Assembly (NCBI GenBank): GCA_963823095.1
Contig: CAWGKI010000030.1
Location: 1 to 64,000 of the forward strand
From: CAIVVT01 sp963823095
GTDB taxonomy: Bacteria > Acidobacteriota > Terriglobia > Bryobacterales > Bryobacteraceae
Direction: 5' to 3'
Length of the DNA: 64,000 bases
Both the position numbers and the translations under genes were made by a program. This document shows, one piece after another, positions 1 to 9,779 of the stretch; the stretch's first letter is position 1, and each line of letters opens with the position of its first letter. The notes under the pieces are model-generated. The model worked only from the letters and a program-made list of their open reading frames with translations. It was not told where the DNA came from and searched no databases.

Positions 1-2724
1 TCTCGCCTGCGCGGATGCCAATCACTTCAGGCACCGACACTCGCCTCAGCTTCCCCAGGACCTGAATCTGGCAATCGAGTTTGTGGCTCCCGCTGCGCAG
101 CGTCGCGGTGTTGCCGGGGGCCTCCATCGTGAACTCGCGCACGGGCAGACTGCCGTGCAGCACTTCGACGACGGCCTTCGTCCGGCCGCCCTCCAGCGCA
201 AGCGTGTAGCGGCCCCAACCCGTCCCGGTTGCCCACAAACTGCGGAACGGCTGCGCCTCGGCCTTGCGCTCGAAGCGCAGATGATGCTCCGGTCCGTCAT
301 AACGGAAAGCGGAGAGGACCGCCATGCCGGACCACGAAGACATGGCGCGTGCGTAGTGATGGCCGCACTCGGGTTCGTTGAACGGATTGCGCCGTTCGCC
401 GTCGTGCCTGCGGCGCGATCCGGCAAAGGTCTCGGCGCCCTCGCGCATCATTCCATATTCGAAGAACAACGAGCCGACCAGATACTCGATGCCGGTCCAC
501 GCTTCGGTGGAGTAAGGGAACGGAATCCTGGGCCGCGGCGCGCTGCCATAATTGCAGACCACCAGGGCCTGCTCGTCGTTCATGATGTAGGCGCGCTCCA
601 CCGAGTCGCGGTCGAACAGATTCTCGTAGTGGTTGTAGCGCCAGAGCGTGTTGAGCGTCTTGCGGATGTGCGCCGGGTCGAGCAGATCGCCCAGACCCGC
701 GAGGTGCGCCAGGTACTCGCCTATCAACTGGTCGGCCAGACAACCCTCGCCCAACTGGAAATCGGGGTGTTCGGGATCGTCCGCCCCCATCGGCCCGGTG
801 AGCCCTTTGGCGACGTCCTCCTTCTTGATGGCGCGGATCTTCTGGATGTAGTATTCGCCATTGAAGAGGTTAGCGTCGATCCACTTACTGCCGCTCTCGA
901 ACAGCCTCCGGCACTCGGCGGCGAAGTCCTTGTCGCCCATGGCGAGCGCCATGTCTTCGCAGGCGCGCAATCCACCCAGGTAGTAGATGCCGCAGAGCGG
1001 GTTTGGCCCGTAGAACTCGATGTCGTAGGTGTTGTGCTGCACGCCCTCCATCACGCCGTCGCGATTCGCGTCCCAGCCGCCGGGCACCCAGCAGAACTCC
1101 ATTGCCTTGCGCGCTTTCGGCCACACCGAGCGGAGCCACTCCATATCGCCGCAGAGACGCCAGTCGAGGCAGGTCTTGATGATCTGGCCCATCTGCCCGT
1201 CGGCGGCGGCGAACCCGCTGCGGCCCGACCCCTCCGGCAAGTTGCTGGCGGAAGTAGATGCAGCCGCGCTCGTCCATCGAGTGACCATACGCAGCCTTGC
1301 GCAGCGAGTGCGCGAACTGCGGGAACAGGAACTGCGTCGCCGTCTCGTAATTCCAGACGTGCGTGCAGTTGCCTTCGCAGCAGCCGCCGTGATCGCCGAC
1401 GCCCTCAAAACCGTGGAACTCGCCGTCGGCCGTGCGGAAGCAAGTCTGGCTGACCAGCGTGGTCAGGTTCGCGGCCGCAGCGTCCTTCACCGCCGGAGGC
1501 AGCGTAGATTCCTTCAGGACCGAGGCAAACTTCTGCGACTCTTTTTCGAGGTGCTCCAGATTGCTTGACCAGATGCTCCGCCACCGCCCAGGCGTCGGGG
1601 AATTTGGTCGCGTACCAGTTGCCGATGATCTCGTTCTCGCGGCCGCTCCCGGATGACCAGCCGCACCACGCCGGCGTCCGATGCGGGAAGTTCCAGGCCA
1701 GGATGAAGGTGAAGTCCGCACTCGCGCCGGCCGCGATCTCGCGCGTCATGCTCAGCGCGCCGACCTCTGTGTGTTTGTCGCTCTCCGGGCTCAGCTCGCC
1801 GTTCGCCTTGAAATCGTCCCAGTAGAGCATCGGGCCAACCCACCACTTGGCCTTCTGCCAGCCGCGGATTCGGGTCACTTTCGCGCCATTGGCAATGGCG
1901 GCGAGCGCGAAGCTTCCATTGGCGGGATGCTCTTCTGCCATGCCGGGATTGTCCATAAACAAGCCCTGGAGCCCGCCAGAGTCCCGCAACTCGTTGCGCC
2001 GTTCGTCCTTCGAACCGGAGTGCGGAGTCTTGCCGTCGCGCGGTTTCACGGGGTTTTCAATAGCCCACGCGATCGAGACCTTCGCCGTCTTCGAATTCGG
2101 ATTGGTGACGCGGTAGCGCAGAACGGTGCCCGGAAGCCCGGAGGCGTCTGCATCGTGCGGGATGAATGGGGAGAACGCCGTCAGTTCAATCTTTACCGGG
2201 ACTTTGGGGTCGCGAAAGGCGATTTTCGCGAACGGGAATTCACTGGTAAACGTCGCCGACTGGAGACGCGTGAGGCCCGGTGCGTTGCGCGTGCCGAGTC
2301 CCGAGTTACCTTCGTATGGCGGAGCGATCCGGGCTTCCAGGACGCGCGCGACAGGCTTCGATCCGGCGAGTTCGACTCGGATGCCGGGAAAGGCATATTC
2401 GGGGTTCACGCCTTTGTCGGGGCGGTTGAAAATCTCCCAATCCCGCAGTTGGCCGCGTCCTCCGAGGCTTAGCGATCCGGCGCAGACTCCGCCGAGGGGG
2501 AAGGCGATGCACGCCAGTTTGCGGCCTGTGTAGACACGCGGGTAAGCAATGGTCTCCCGGACGGCGTGCTCCGCCGCAGGCGTAAGTGAAGGCGCAGGCT
2601 GAACCGGCTTCTCAGGTTGCGGCGCTGGTTCGGCTGCAGTGGCGGCAGCCAGCGCGGGGATTCCCGTGGCGGCGACGGCGGACTTGAGAAACGACCTGCG
2701 GGCCGGGCCCGAACTCTTCGGCAT
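1..2724 (-). pseudogene. GH116 family glycosidase, Tat-exported, two frame breaks, cut by window edge
   Basis: Resembles the GH116 (bile-acid beta-glucosidase/GBA2-like) family, which hydrolyses beta-glucosides or beta-xylosides. The N-terminus has a twin-arginine signal (ARRSFLKSAVAATG), so export through Tat is likely. Family-like segments follow in order: FPLGGVCAGSLSLGGRG near residue 75, EGNCTHVWNYE, AADGQMGQIIK, GGWDANRDGVMEG with QHNTYD, and LFNGEYYIQ. They lie in three reading frames. Each join is explained by one extra base, near 1563 (EHLVK to NLEHLEKE) and near 1237 (RQQL to PEGSGRSG). The last frame stays open to position 1, so the C-terminus lies outside. The conserved residues on both sides favour sequencing indels over a decayed gene. 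Confidence 0.8.
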
Positions 2725-2799
2725 TACGATTTTCTCCCGTCACAGCATACACCGCTGGAACGAAGAAATGTGAACGGTTCACGCGAAGAAGTTACGCAG

Positions 2800-2905
2800 G
2801 TGGGGCGGCGCTCCAGCGCCTCGCGGGCTCTCCAGAGCCAGCTCCGAGTTACTCATTGGTTGGCGGGCCATCGAAGGCCCGCGCGGCGCTGGAGCGCCGC
2901 CCCAC
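2800..2905. repeat. Long inverted repeat (GTGGGGCGG-type palindrome)
   Basis: Two 29-base arms, 2800-2828 and 2877-2905, are reverse complements with one mismatch. Both outer ends read GTGGGGCGG. The element fills the gap between ispF and the upstream GH116 gene. The same outer end and layout recur at 21481-21580 and 35073-35177. Confidence 0.8.
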
Positions 2906-3397
2906 TTAGGCAGCAGAATCGCGCGCGATGGTCGCGACGGCCTGGGCCTCGGCGGAACGGCCTTCTCCCACGGGTCCGACTTTTTCCGCCGTTTTGAATT
3001 TCACGGAAACGCGGTCCAGTTCCAGGCCAAGCGCAGCCGCCAATGATTCGCGAATCGGCAGACGATAGTCCTTCAGCTTGGGCCGCTCCAGGATCACGCT
3101 GGAATCGACATTTAGAATCTCGAAGCCGCGTTGGCGGACGAGCGCAGCCGCGTGCCGCAGAAAAACCAGTGAATCGCAGCCCTTCCAGCGAGCGTCGCTG
3201 TCGGGGAAGTGCATGCCGATGTCGCCCAGAGCGGCGGCGCCCAATAGCGCATCGGTGATGGCGTGCGAGAGCACGTCCGCGTCGGAGTGGCCTTCGAGTC
3301 CAAATTCGCTCGGGATCGAAACGCCTCCCACGATGAGAGCGCGTCCGCTAACGATGCGATGGTTGTCCCAGCCCAGGCCGGTGCGAACGTCGATCAC
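2906..3397 (-). CDS. ispF: 2-C-methyl-D-erythritol 2,4-cyclodiphosphate synthase
   Basis: Cytoplasmic MEP-pathway enzyme that cyclises CDP-methylerythritol 2-phosphate, releasing CMP. The 163 residues match the family length. Visible marks are the metal site D-x-H in GLGWDNHRI near the N-terminus, the GHSDADVLSHA active-site segment near residue 36, DIGMHFPDSD near residue 59, and a C-terminal KTAEKVGPVGEG loop. Its ATG overlaps the stop of ispD by four bases, so the two are translationally coupled, as is common for this pair. Confidence 0.95.
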   Translation of the reverse strand: MIDVRTGLGWDNHRIVSGRALIVGGVSIPSEFGLEGHSDADVLSHAITDALLGAAALGDIGMHFPDSDARWKGCDSLVFLRHAAALVRQRGFEILNVDSSVILERPKLKDYRLPIRESLAAALGLELDRVSVKFKTAEKVGPVGEGRSAEAQAVATIARDSAA

Positions 3398-4137
3398 TCA
3401 GGCGTCCTGTCCGCGCCAGGGGCCTCCGCCTTGCGCTTCTCCTCGGCGAGAAACAACCGCGCCAGTTCGATGTCCGACGGTCGCGTGATCTTGATATTGC
3501 GGTCGGTACCGGCGACAACAGTGACCTCCACGTTTTCCAGCCGCTCGACCAGGCTGGACTCGTCGGTGCCGATGAAGCCATCCTCGCGCGCCTTGTCGAA
3601 CGCCCTGCGCAGCACATCGGCTTGGAAGACCTGCGGGGTCTGCGCCAGGACAAGCCGATCGCGGTTCAGCGTTCCGCGAACGGTATGCCGATGCATCTGC
3701 TTCACCGTGTCCACCGGGACGATGCCCACGATAGCCGCTCCTGTGCTGGCAGCCTGCTGGATCACCTGATCGATCGTATCGGGATCGACAAAGGGCCGGA
3801 CAGCATCGTGCACGGCGACGACATCGACATCCGGAGCAAGGGAAGCGAGCGCGTTCTCCACGGATTGCTGCCGCGACGCGCCGCCCGCGACGCAGCGCAC
3901 TGGCTTCGCAAAGGTCTCGGTACTGAGCAGCGACTCGACCCATTCGAGATCGTCCGCACGCAGAGCGATCACTACTTCGGTGACCAGGGGGCGCGAAACG
4001 AACTTGCGCACCGTATGCACAAGCACGGACACGCCGTCGATCTGCATAAATTGCTTACGACTGATGCCGGTGGACTCGGCGGCCGCTTTCATGCGGGTGC
4101 CGAGTCCCGCGGCGGGAAGGATAACTGAGACTTTCAT
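3394..4137 (-). CDS. ispD: 2-C-methyl-D-erythritol 4-phosphate cytidylyltransferase
   Basis: Transfers CMP from CTP to methylerythritol 4-phosphate in the cytoplasm, two steps before IspF. The N-terminal nucleotide-binding signature LPAAGLGTRM and the catalytic-loop motif VHDAVRPFVD (about residues 104-113) are both present. Length is 247 residues, slightly longer than the E. coli enzyme, with a charged tail EEKRKAEAPG. It follows the PIN-TRAM gene by 27 bases and overlaps ispF by four, so the three genes are probably one transcript. Confidence 0.95.
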   Translation of the reverse strand: MKVSVILPAAGLGTRMKAAAESTGISRKQFMQIDGVSVLVHTVRKFVSRPLVTEVVIALRADDLEWVESLLSTETFAKPVRCVAGGASRQQSVENALASLAPDVDVVAVHDAVRPFVDPDTIDQVIQQAASTGAAIVGIVPVDTVKQMHRHTVRGTLNRDRLVLAQTPQVFQADVLRRAFDKAREDGFIGTDESSLVERLENVEVTVVAGTDRNIKITRPSDIELARLFLAEEKRKAEAPGADRTPE

Positions 4138-4164
4138 AGTTCACACTGTAAGAACTCGGGCGAA

Positions 4165-5262
4165 TTAGTGGCCGGGCGGCGCTACCACTGGCGGCCCAGG
4201 CGGCGGAGGAGCAGGGCGTTCCTGCGGCCGCTCCAATGGAGGCGGCGCAGCCTTGTCGTAAACGTGGTGGACGCGCTCATCGAACCGCCCGAAAATCATC
4301 TTGCCGGCCGTCGTCTGGAGCACGCTGGTTACCGTGATGTCGATGGTCTTCGAGATCATCCGCTTGGCGTTGTCGACAACCACCATCGTACCGTCATCCA
4401 AGTAGGCAACGCCCTGGTTGTATTCCTTGCCCTCCTTGAGGATGAAGACGCGCATGATCTCGCCGGGCAGGACGATGGGCTTGAGCGAGTTCGCCAGCTC
4501 ATTGATGTTGAGCACCGTCACCCCGTGGAGTTGCGCAACCTTATTGAGGTTGAAGTCGTTGGTGACGACCTTGCAATCGTACAGGCGGGCCAGCTCAATC
4601 AGCTTCAGGTCCACTTCTTTAACGTGGGGGAAGTCCTCTTCGATGAGCTGGACATTCAGGTGAGCCATTTTCTGGATGCGCTGGAGCACGTCCAGTCCAC
4701 GGCGCCCGCGGTTTCGCTTCATCGAATCCGCCGAATCGGCGACAAGCTGCAATTCGCGCAAGACGAACTGGGGAACCACCAGGATGCCATCCAGGAAGCC
4801 CGTCTCGGCGATATCGGCGATCCTCCCGTCGATGATGACGCTGGTGTCTAGGATCTTGAAGGATTGTTTGGACGCCTTTTCGCCCCCAAACAGCCCCCCG
4901 AGCGCGGCTAGGTTGAGCATTTCGCCCTTGTTGGCCCCAACCACCAGACCGACATAGGACATAAGCAGAAGAATCAACAATTGCAGAAATGCGAGAGTAT
5001 TGGGCTCGCCGGTCAATGCCTGGGAGAGGATCAGGGAAATAAGATAAGCGCCAACGATACCCAGCACCGAACCAGCCGCCGCGCCAATCAACCTCTTCAG
5101 ACTTACTTGCCGGATACGCAGTTCGAAGAGAACCACGACCAGGCCCAGTCCCAATCCCGCACCACCGGCAGGAAGATTCTGGAGTCCAAAAGGCCTGAAA
5201 TACCACGCGGCGACCGAGAGAGTGAGGATGAAAAAGGCTCGAAGAAAGAGTAAGTCGTACAT
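4165..5262 (-). CDS. YacL-type membrane protein with PIN and TRAM domains
   Basis: About four hydrophobic segments occupy the first 110 residues (MYDLLFLRAFFILTLSVAAW at the start). A PIN nuclease-like domain follows, with acidic residues in LDTSVIIDGRIAD, an E in FVLRELQ and a D in VVTNDFNLNK. A TRAM domain lies around LPGEIMRVFILKEGKEYNQG, and the end is a proline-rich tail. This is the Bacillus YacL arrangement; PIN domains are usually RNases, but the substrate of this family is not settled. It is the first gene of the ispD-ispF transcript, an order found in other bacteria as well. Confidence 0.9.
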   Translation of the reverse strand: MYDLLFLRAFFILTLSVAAWYFRPFGLQNLPAGGAGLGLGLVVVLFELRIRQVSLKRLIGAAAGSVLGIVGAYLISLILSQALTGEPNTLAFLQLLILLLMSYVGLVVGANKGEMLNLAALGGLFGGEKASKQSFKILDTSVIIDGRIADIAETGFLDGILVVPQFVLRELQLVADSADSMKRNRGRRGLDVLQRIQKMAHLNVQLIEEDFPHVKEVDLKLIELARLYDCKVVTNDFNLNKVAQLHGVTVLNINELANSLKPIVLPGEIMRVFILKEGKEYNQGVAYLDDGTMVVVDNAKRMISKTIDITVTSVLQTTAGKMIFGRFDERVHHVYDKAAPPPLERPQERPAPPPPGPPVVAPPGH

Positions 5263-5333
5263 TGGAACACCTCACGCCGATGACGTGAAGCGTATGCTGC
5301 ATGCGCGTGCACACAGCCCGCTCCGCGCCACCG

Positions 5334-5342
5334 AGTATACCA
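5334..5342 (-). promoter_or_regulatory. Candidate extended -10 promoter of the yacL-ispD-ispF transcript
   Basis: On the minus strand the sequence reads TGGTATACT, an extended -10 (TGn plus TATACT), about 72 bases before the ATG at 5262. No convincing -35 was seen, which is acceptable for an extended -10 site. This is motif evidence only. Confidence 0.4.
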
Positions 5343-5389
5343 CCTGGATGGACGGGGAGATGCGGGAAGGATGGGAGATAACGCTCGCT

Positions 5390-5416
5390 GACCGGAGCGC
5401 CTGGTGCGCTCCGGTC
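5390..5416 (-). terminator. Hairpin downstream of the RRM protein gene
   Basis: An 11-base perfect inverted repeat (GACCGGAGCGC and its complement) with a five-base loop begins 28 bases after the stop of the RRM gene. There is no clear T-run after it, so it may end transcription only weakly or act as a 3' stabiliser. Confidence 0.4.
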
Positions 5417-5443
5417 GCTGGAGAGTTCGAGGAAGCCGAAAAA

Positions 5444-5926
5444 CTAAAGAGCCTTTGCGAGCTCTTCGGCAAAAAGCGTTTGAGGAGCCTGTGACTTCCT
5501 CGCGTGCTTCTTGCCACCGCGCCGGTTGCGGTCCAGCGCTCCGGCCGTAGGGGCGGCCGTTGCACCGGCGGCAGGGGAGGAGGAGTTGGTCGTCGTCACC
5601 GCAGGCGCTCCCGAACGAACGTAGGGCGCGGGCGGACCTTCACGGCGGACTGGGCCGACGCTGCCAGCCCTGGACTTGGGCGGCTGGGCCGGGTTGGCCC
5701 GCAGGAGGCGATCCTCGAGCGGAGCCCGGTCGAAGCGCTTGATGATGAGGTTCATTTCTTCCTCATTCGGCGCTTCAATAAACGCGAAGCCTTTTGATTC
5801 CTGGGTCTCCGGGTTACGGATGACCTTGACTGAATCGGATACCAGATTTTCCGCCACAAGCCATTGCTTGATGTCATCAGCAGTGACCCACGGGGGAAGG
5901 TTACCAAGAAAAACCGTCGAACTCAT
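5444..5926 (-). CDS. RRM-type RNA-binding protein with low-complexity tail
   Basis: A single RNA recognition motif fills the first half. RNP2 is VFLGNL at the very start and RNP1 is KGFAFIEA, about 38 residues later. The second half is rich in P, A and S and ends in a basic patch (RNRRGGKKHARKS). Bacterial proteins of this type bind RNA and are often cold- or stress-linked; the target here is unknown. I chose the ATG at 5926 (MSSTVFLGNLPP) because the domain starts there. In-frame alternatives are an ATG at 6001 and a TTG at 6025, and no start has a strong ribosome site. Confidence 0.75.
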   Translation of the reverse strand: MSSTVFLGNLPPWVTADDIKQWLVAENLVSDSVKVIRNPETQESKGFAFIEAPNEEEMNLIIKRFDRAPLEDRLLRANPAQPPKSRAGSVGPVRREGPPAPYVRSGAPAVTTTNSSSPAAGATAAPTAGALDRNRRGGKKHARKSQAPQTLFAEELAKAL

Positions 5927-6106
5927 GTAGGTTGGGAAGGGCGCTCCGTCGGGGATTCGGACTGGTTCAGGGAACCGCAGTCCTTGAGGCTCTTCAATCA
6001 TAACACGCAGATCCGGGTAGGGCAACGCGAGGGGCCACCGAAATGCTTGGCTTTTCTTGCTTTAGCAGAGACTTTCGCAAAAATCGCAGGCCGAGCGGCC
6101 TCGCGT

Positions 6107-7274
6107 CTATGATTTTCCGGCTCCCCTGATTGCCTGCAGGGTGAACAACAGCGCTCTCGGGATGTGGAAGCAGCCTTTGTAGTTGCCGCCTTTGAGGCTC
6201 AGCGCCGGTTCGCCCTGCCGGTCCAGATACCCGTACCATTCTCCAAACTGCTTGTCGGGAAAGTGCTTCCAGGTCCACTCCCGGACGCGGGAAAGCCATG
6301 CGAGCCACTTTTCGTCGCGCGTGCGCAGATACGCATTGACCAGAGCGTAGAACGCTTCGACGTGCACCCACCACAACTTCATCGCCCATTCGAGTTGCAG
6401 AGGAGAATGTCCATTTACGTCGAGGAAGTAGTAAAGACCGCCGAACTTTTCATCCCATCCGAATTCCAGCCCGCCCTCCAGTGTGGATAGCAGCATACCC
6501 GCGACTTCGGCGTCCGGCACAAGATCCAAAGCCCGGGAGAGCAGCCAGTTGATTTCAAAAATGCTGCCTGGACAGATGAGCCGCCCATCCGGCGTCTCGG
6601 CCGATTCCCGATCGAGCGGGGCGTTTTCGTAGAAGAGGCGGCGCTCCGGATGATAGTGGAGCTTAATCTGGCGCAGACAGCCGCGCAGAACATCCAGGTA
6701 TTCCGCATTCCGCGGATCGTCCTCCAACAGGTCCAGCGCCATGGCGCAGAGAACATAGATGTCCGCCAGGCCGCTGAGCCGAGGAGCCCCGGCAACCACG
6801 GGCCGCCCCAGAAGCGCGGGCTCCTGGATGTATTCGCTAATCCGCCTGAACAACGCCAGCGCCTGCTCGCGATAACTGGTCGTCGCCGCTGGCCTTGGAG
6901 TATTCGAGAAAGCCAAGCATCACGAAGACTGCGCCGTACGGTTTGCGCTGGTACCCGGCCGGGCGGCCGTCGGCGGTGAGGCTGAACCAGCAGCGCTCTT
7001 GCTCGTCGAACGCGTGACGCCGGAGGAATTCGGCCCCTCCGCGAGCGGCGTCCAGCCATTCGGTGCGTTTGTCGAAGGTCCGGTACAGGCGGCTGAGCAT
7101 CCAAACCTGGCGGCCGTTCATCCAGACGTACTTGCGCGTGTCGAACACCGTGCCATCGCGTTCCAGACACGTCCAATAGCCGCCATTCCGTTTGTCGATG
7201 GAATGCTTCATCCAGAAGGGGATTATGGATTCCCGCAGTTCGCTTTCGCACAGGGCGGCAAGGTCGGTCAGCAT
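6107..7274 (-). CDS. N-acylglucosamine 2-epimerase family protein, one frame break
   Basis: Alpha/alpha-barrel sugar epimerase (AGE/RnBP family), which interconverts N-acylglucosamine and N-acylmannosamine or related sugars. The N-terminal part runs from MLTDLAALCESEL through YVWMNGRQVWMLSRLYR, and the C-terminal part includes GLADIYVLCAMALDLLEDD and HPERRLFYENAPLD. The two parts lie in different frames. Deleting one base near 6878 joins FLEYSKASGDD directly to SYREQALALFRRI and restores a protein of about 388 residues, the normal family length. A sequencing indel is therefore likely. The start has GGAG about 12 bases upstream. Confidence 0.8.
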
Positions 7275-7347
7275 GTCCCGCTTAGGCTCCTGATGGATAC
7301 TCTCCGGCGTTCATTTCCGGCGTGAATCCAGTGTAGCCTGACTGTGA

Positions 7348-7737
7348 ATGACGGCTGTCTTCGCATATGGGACGCTGATGCGGGGCGAGCGCCTGAGCCA
7401 TCTGATCGAGGCGGCGGGTCCCATTCGAGTTCTTCCGGCCCGCACTCCGGGGCGTCTGGTGGACCTGGGCAGCTACCCCGGTCTGATTCCCGCGCGCAGG
7501 AGCGGTCAGTGGGTTCTGGGCGAGTATGCCGAGTTTGAGACCCTGGAAGCCGTCCTTCCGAAGTTGGACTTCGTCGAGGAATACCGGCCCGATGCAGAGG
7601 CCCAATCGCTCTACCTGCGGCGCTCGGTGCCGGTGATATTGGACGATGGGAGTGAACGCTGGGCGTGGGCCTATCTCTACAACCGGCCGTACGATCCGCG
7701 GCGCATCATCAAGAGCGGTGACTGGCGTCGCCGGTAA
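7348..7737 (+). CDS. Gamma-glutamylcyclotransferase-like (AIG2/GGCT fold) protein
   Basis: Small cytoplasmic protein of 129 residues. The opening VFAYGTLMRGERL is the YGTL substrate-loop motif of the GGCT-like fold, and the glutamate pair in DFVEEYRPD (about residue 76) sits where the family has its catalytic acid. The expected activity is cyclising gamma-glutamyl groups to 5-oxoproline; the true substrate cannot be told from sequence. It is divergent from the epimerase and stands alone. Confidence 0.8.
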   Translation: MTAVFAYGTLMRGERLSHLIEAAGPIRVLPARTPGRLVDLGSYPGLIPARRSGQWVLGEYAEFETLEAVLPKLDFVEEYRPDAEAQSLYLRRSVPVILDDGSERWAWAYLYNRPYDPRRIIKSGDWRRR

Positions 7738-7772
7738 CGCAGCGGTGGTATTCCGGTCGTCGCGCCCGGCCT

Positions 7773-7900
7773 GGGAACGCCGATCTCCAGATCGGCTCAA
7801 TTGCCGCGCGGGCGGCAAGTTGGTGGGACATCCATGCAACATTCGTACCCAATCCCGCCGGTCGCGGGCAACCGGTGCCGATCTGGAGATCGGCGTTCCC
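7773..7900. repeat. Inverted repeat of a GATCTCCAGATC-type palindrome
   Basis: Two perfect 24-base arms, 7773-7796 and 7877-7900, are reverse complements. The core of each arm, GCCGATCTCCAGATCGGC, is itself a near-palindrome, so the structure is a hairpin within a hairpin. A single related arm lies at 44575-44598. The rest of 7738-7996 holds nothing else I can support. Confidence 0.8.
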
Positions 7901-7996
7901 GGGGCGCAGCCGACGATCATTGATCGCGGCTTTCGGCTTGCCCTCCGTCGCCCTTCGGGCTATGGCGGGCTAGCCAGCCGAAGCCTTGGCGAAGGC

Positions 7997-8072
7997 TGGT
8001 GGGCCCTGCAGGATTTGAACCTGCGACCAACGGATTATGAGTCCGCGGCTCTAACCGCTGAGCTAAGGGCCC
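7997..8072 (-). tRNA. tRNA-Ile2 (anticodon CAT, expected to be lysidine-modified)
   Basis: A 76-base cloverleaf including an encoded CCA. The acceptor stem GGGCCCT pairs with AGGGCCC, the anticodon loop is in GACTCATAATCC, and the T-arm contains GGTTCAAATCC. The anticodon alone could mean Met, but the overall layout and the GACTCATAATC loop context match E. coli ileX, so tRNA-Ile2 reading AUA after TilS modification is the better call. Confidence 0.88.
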
Positions 8073-8119
8073 CCGCGCGAATCTGCCCGCGCTTTTGAAT
8101 TTATCACGCCGCCGGCCGA

Positions 8120-8494
8120 TTATGGCAGTGGCGTCGCGCGTTCGATGAGATGGAGTATGTTGCCTTCGGGGTCGCGGAAGAACACGACCTTGTTTCCGCC
8201 CTTGATCAGAGGCGGATCCAGGAAGGTTATTCCCGCGGCGGTGAGACGTTCGCATTCGGCCTCGAAATCAGTCACGCGCAGCGCGAGGTGGCGGAGCCCA
8301 GGAGTCTTCGGCGTAGCCTCAGTGGGATCGCCGTCCGCCGGAACGATCTCGATCATGCTGCCATCGCCCGCTTTCACGAAAATGGCGGTCTTGCCTCGAT
8401 AGTTGATTTCAAACCCGAGAGTCCGCACGTAGAAGTTGGCGAGGCGCTCTACGTCCTTGGCCGCGATTGCGGCGTGTTCGATGCCTTGAATCAT
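8120..8494 (-). CDS. VOC superfamily (glyoxalase-like) protein
   Basis: A 124-residue metal-dependent VOC-fold protein with two beta-alpha-beta-beta-beta units. Likely metal ligands are H in IEHAAIAAKD, H in LRHLALRV and E in GNILHLIE. Candidates are a glyoxalase, a methylmalonyl-CoA epimerase relative or a resistance protein; the sequence alone does not decide. It lies 47 bases upstream of tRNA-Ile2 on the same strand, and thiG runs away from it on the other strand. Confidence 0.8.
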   Translation of the reverse strand: MIQGIEHAAIAAKDVERLANFYVRTLGFEINYRGKTAIFVKAGDGSMIEIVPADGDPTEATPKTPGLRHLALRVTDFEAECERLTAAGITFLDPPLIKGGNKVVFFRDPEGNILHLIERATPLP

Positions 8495-8607
8495 GCCCGC
8501 ATCGTATCACTACTCGGGCCTCCACCTGGAGGCTATGACGGTTGCTCGGCGATTGGAGCCTCCCTGGCGTGAGGAACGCCCGTACACGCGCACGTTAGAA
8601 TTGTTTC

Positions 8608-9384
8608 ATGAGTGAGCAATTGACCATTGCCGGGCGGACCTTCCGCTCGCGGCTGATGATCGGCACGGGGAAGTATCGGACCTTCCAGGAGATGGTTCGA
8701 TGCCACGAGGCCTCGGGCGCCGAAGTGGTCACGGTGGCCGTCCGGCGCGTGAACCTGACGGATCGCTCCAAGGAGTCGATGCTCGACCACATCGACCGCA
8801 CGAAGTACTTCATCCTGCCCAACACCGCCGGCTGCTATACCGTGGACGACGCCGTCCGCACCGCGCGGCTGGGCCGGGAGGTCGGCCTTTCCAATTGGGT
8901 CAAACTCGAAGTGATCGGCGACGAGAAGACGCTTTACCCCGACGTCGTGGGCTTGGTGGAAGCCACGAAGATCCTGGTGCGCGAGGACTTCGTGGTTCTC
9001 CCCTACACCAACGACGACCTGATTACTGCCAAGCGGCTGGTGGATGCCGGGGCAGCCGCCGTAATGCCGCTCGCCGCGCCCATCGGAAGCGGCCTGGGCA
9101 TCCAGAACTTCACTTCGCTACGGATTATCCGGGAGCAGATCACCGAAGTGCCCCTCATTGTGGATGCGGGCGTGGGCACAGCCTCGGATGCCTGCCAGGC
9201 GCTGGAACTCGGCTTCGACGGCTTGCTGCTGAATACCGCTGTCGCGCTCGCTGGCGACAGCGAAAAGATGGCGGCGGCCATGGGACGCGCCGTGGAAGCC
9301 GGACGGCTTGCTTATCTCGGGGGCCGGATGGAGAAGAAGCTCTACGCGTCGGCCAGTTCGCCGATCCAGGGAGTAATCCGCTAA
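8608..9384 (+). CDS. thiG: Thiazole synthase
   Basis: Makes the thiazole phosphate half of thiamine from deoxyxylulose 5-phosphate, dehydroglycine and the ThiS thiocarboxylate. A TIM-barrel of 258 residues, the usual length. Signatures are SRLMIGTGKYRTFQEM near residue 15, the Schiff-base lysine in WVKLEVIGDEKTLYPD (about residue 99), and VDAGVGTASDACQALELG for phosphate binding. Unusually it stands alone: no thiS, thiF, thiH/O or thiC is adjacent. No TPP riboswitch was recognised in the 113 bases upstream. Confidence 0.95.
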   Translation: MSEQLTIAGRTFRSRLMIGTGKYRTFQEMVRCHEASGAEVVTVAVRRVNLTDRSKESMLDHIDRTKYFILPNTAGCYTVDDAVRTARLGREVGLSNWVKLEVIGDEKTLYPDVVGLVEATKILVREDFVVLPYTNDDLITAKRLVDAGAAAVMPLAAPIGSGLGIQNFTSLRIIREQITEVPLIVDAGVGTASDACQALELGFDGLLLNTAVALAGDSEKMAAAMGRAVEAGRLAYLGGRMEKKLYASASSPIQGVIR

Positions 9385-9647
9385 TTTCGGCGCGGAAGTT
9401 TTTTCTTTGGCTGCAACGTCTTTCCCGGGCTCGGGGTTCGTCTAACCAGGCAGAGGGACTATGTGCACTCTGCCCGTCAGACTCGAAGACCTCGCGCGGC
9501 TTGGCGGCGCTCGGAAATGCCTTGCCGGCTGCAAAATCCTGGGAGCGAGCCGGTGAACCATCCCCGGAAACGTCTCGTCCGAGACCGCCGGAACAGCGCG
9601 GATCCGCGAACTTCCGGCGCATTGATGACGCCCCTCCAGCCCTGTGT

Positions 9648-9653
9648 TATATT
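9648..9653 (+). promoter_or_regulatory. Candidate -10 element for tRNA-Gln
   Basis: TATATT lies 16 bases before the mature tRNA 5' end. The best -35-like sequence, TTGATG, would give a spacer of about 20 bases, which is long, so only the -10 is proposed. No other feature was recognised in 9385-9647. Confidence 0.4.
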
Positions 9654-9668
9654 GAGTTTTGGCCTCAC

Positions 9669-9742
9669 TGGGAGGTCGTCTAATGGTAAGACTGCGGCCT
9701 CTGGAGCCGCGTATCGGGGTTCGAGTCCCTGCCTCCCAGCCA
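9669..9742 (+). tRNA. tRNA-Gln (anticodon CTG)
   Basis: A 74-base cloverleaf with encoded CCA. The acceptor stem TGGGAGG pairs with CCTCCCA, the anticodon stem GCGGC/GCCGC encloses the loop CTCTGGA (anticodon CTG), and the T-arm carries GGTTCGAGTCC. The D-arm GTCGTCTAATGGTAAGAC is typical of bacterial tRNA-Gln. Confidence 0.93.
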
Positions 9743-9779
9743 ACGCTCCCTCCTCCATCTCAAGTTTGAGGTTCCCAAT

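Noticed and set aside
83..1453. 456-codon open frame antisense to the GH116 gene
   Set aside because: The minus strand carries the conserved GH116 blocks; the plus frame has no recognisable domain.
8495..8607. Possible TPP riboswitch before thiG
   Set aside because: The conserved CTGAGA and TGAACCTGATC elements are absent; only an ordinary GC hairpin is present.
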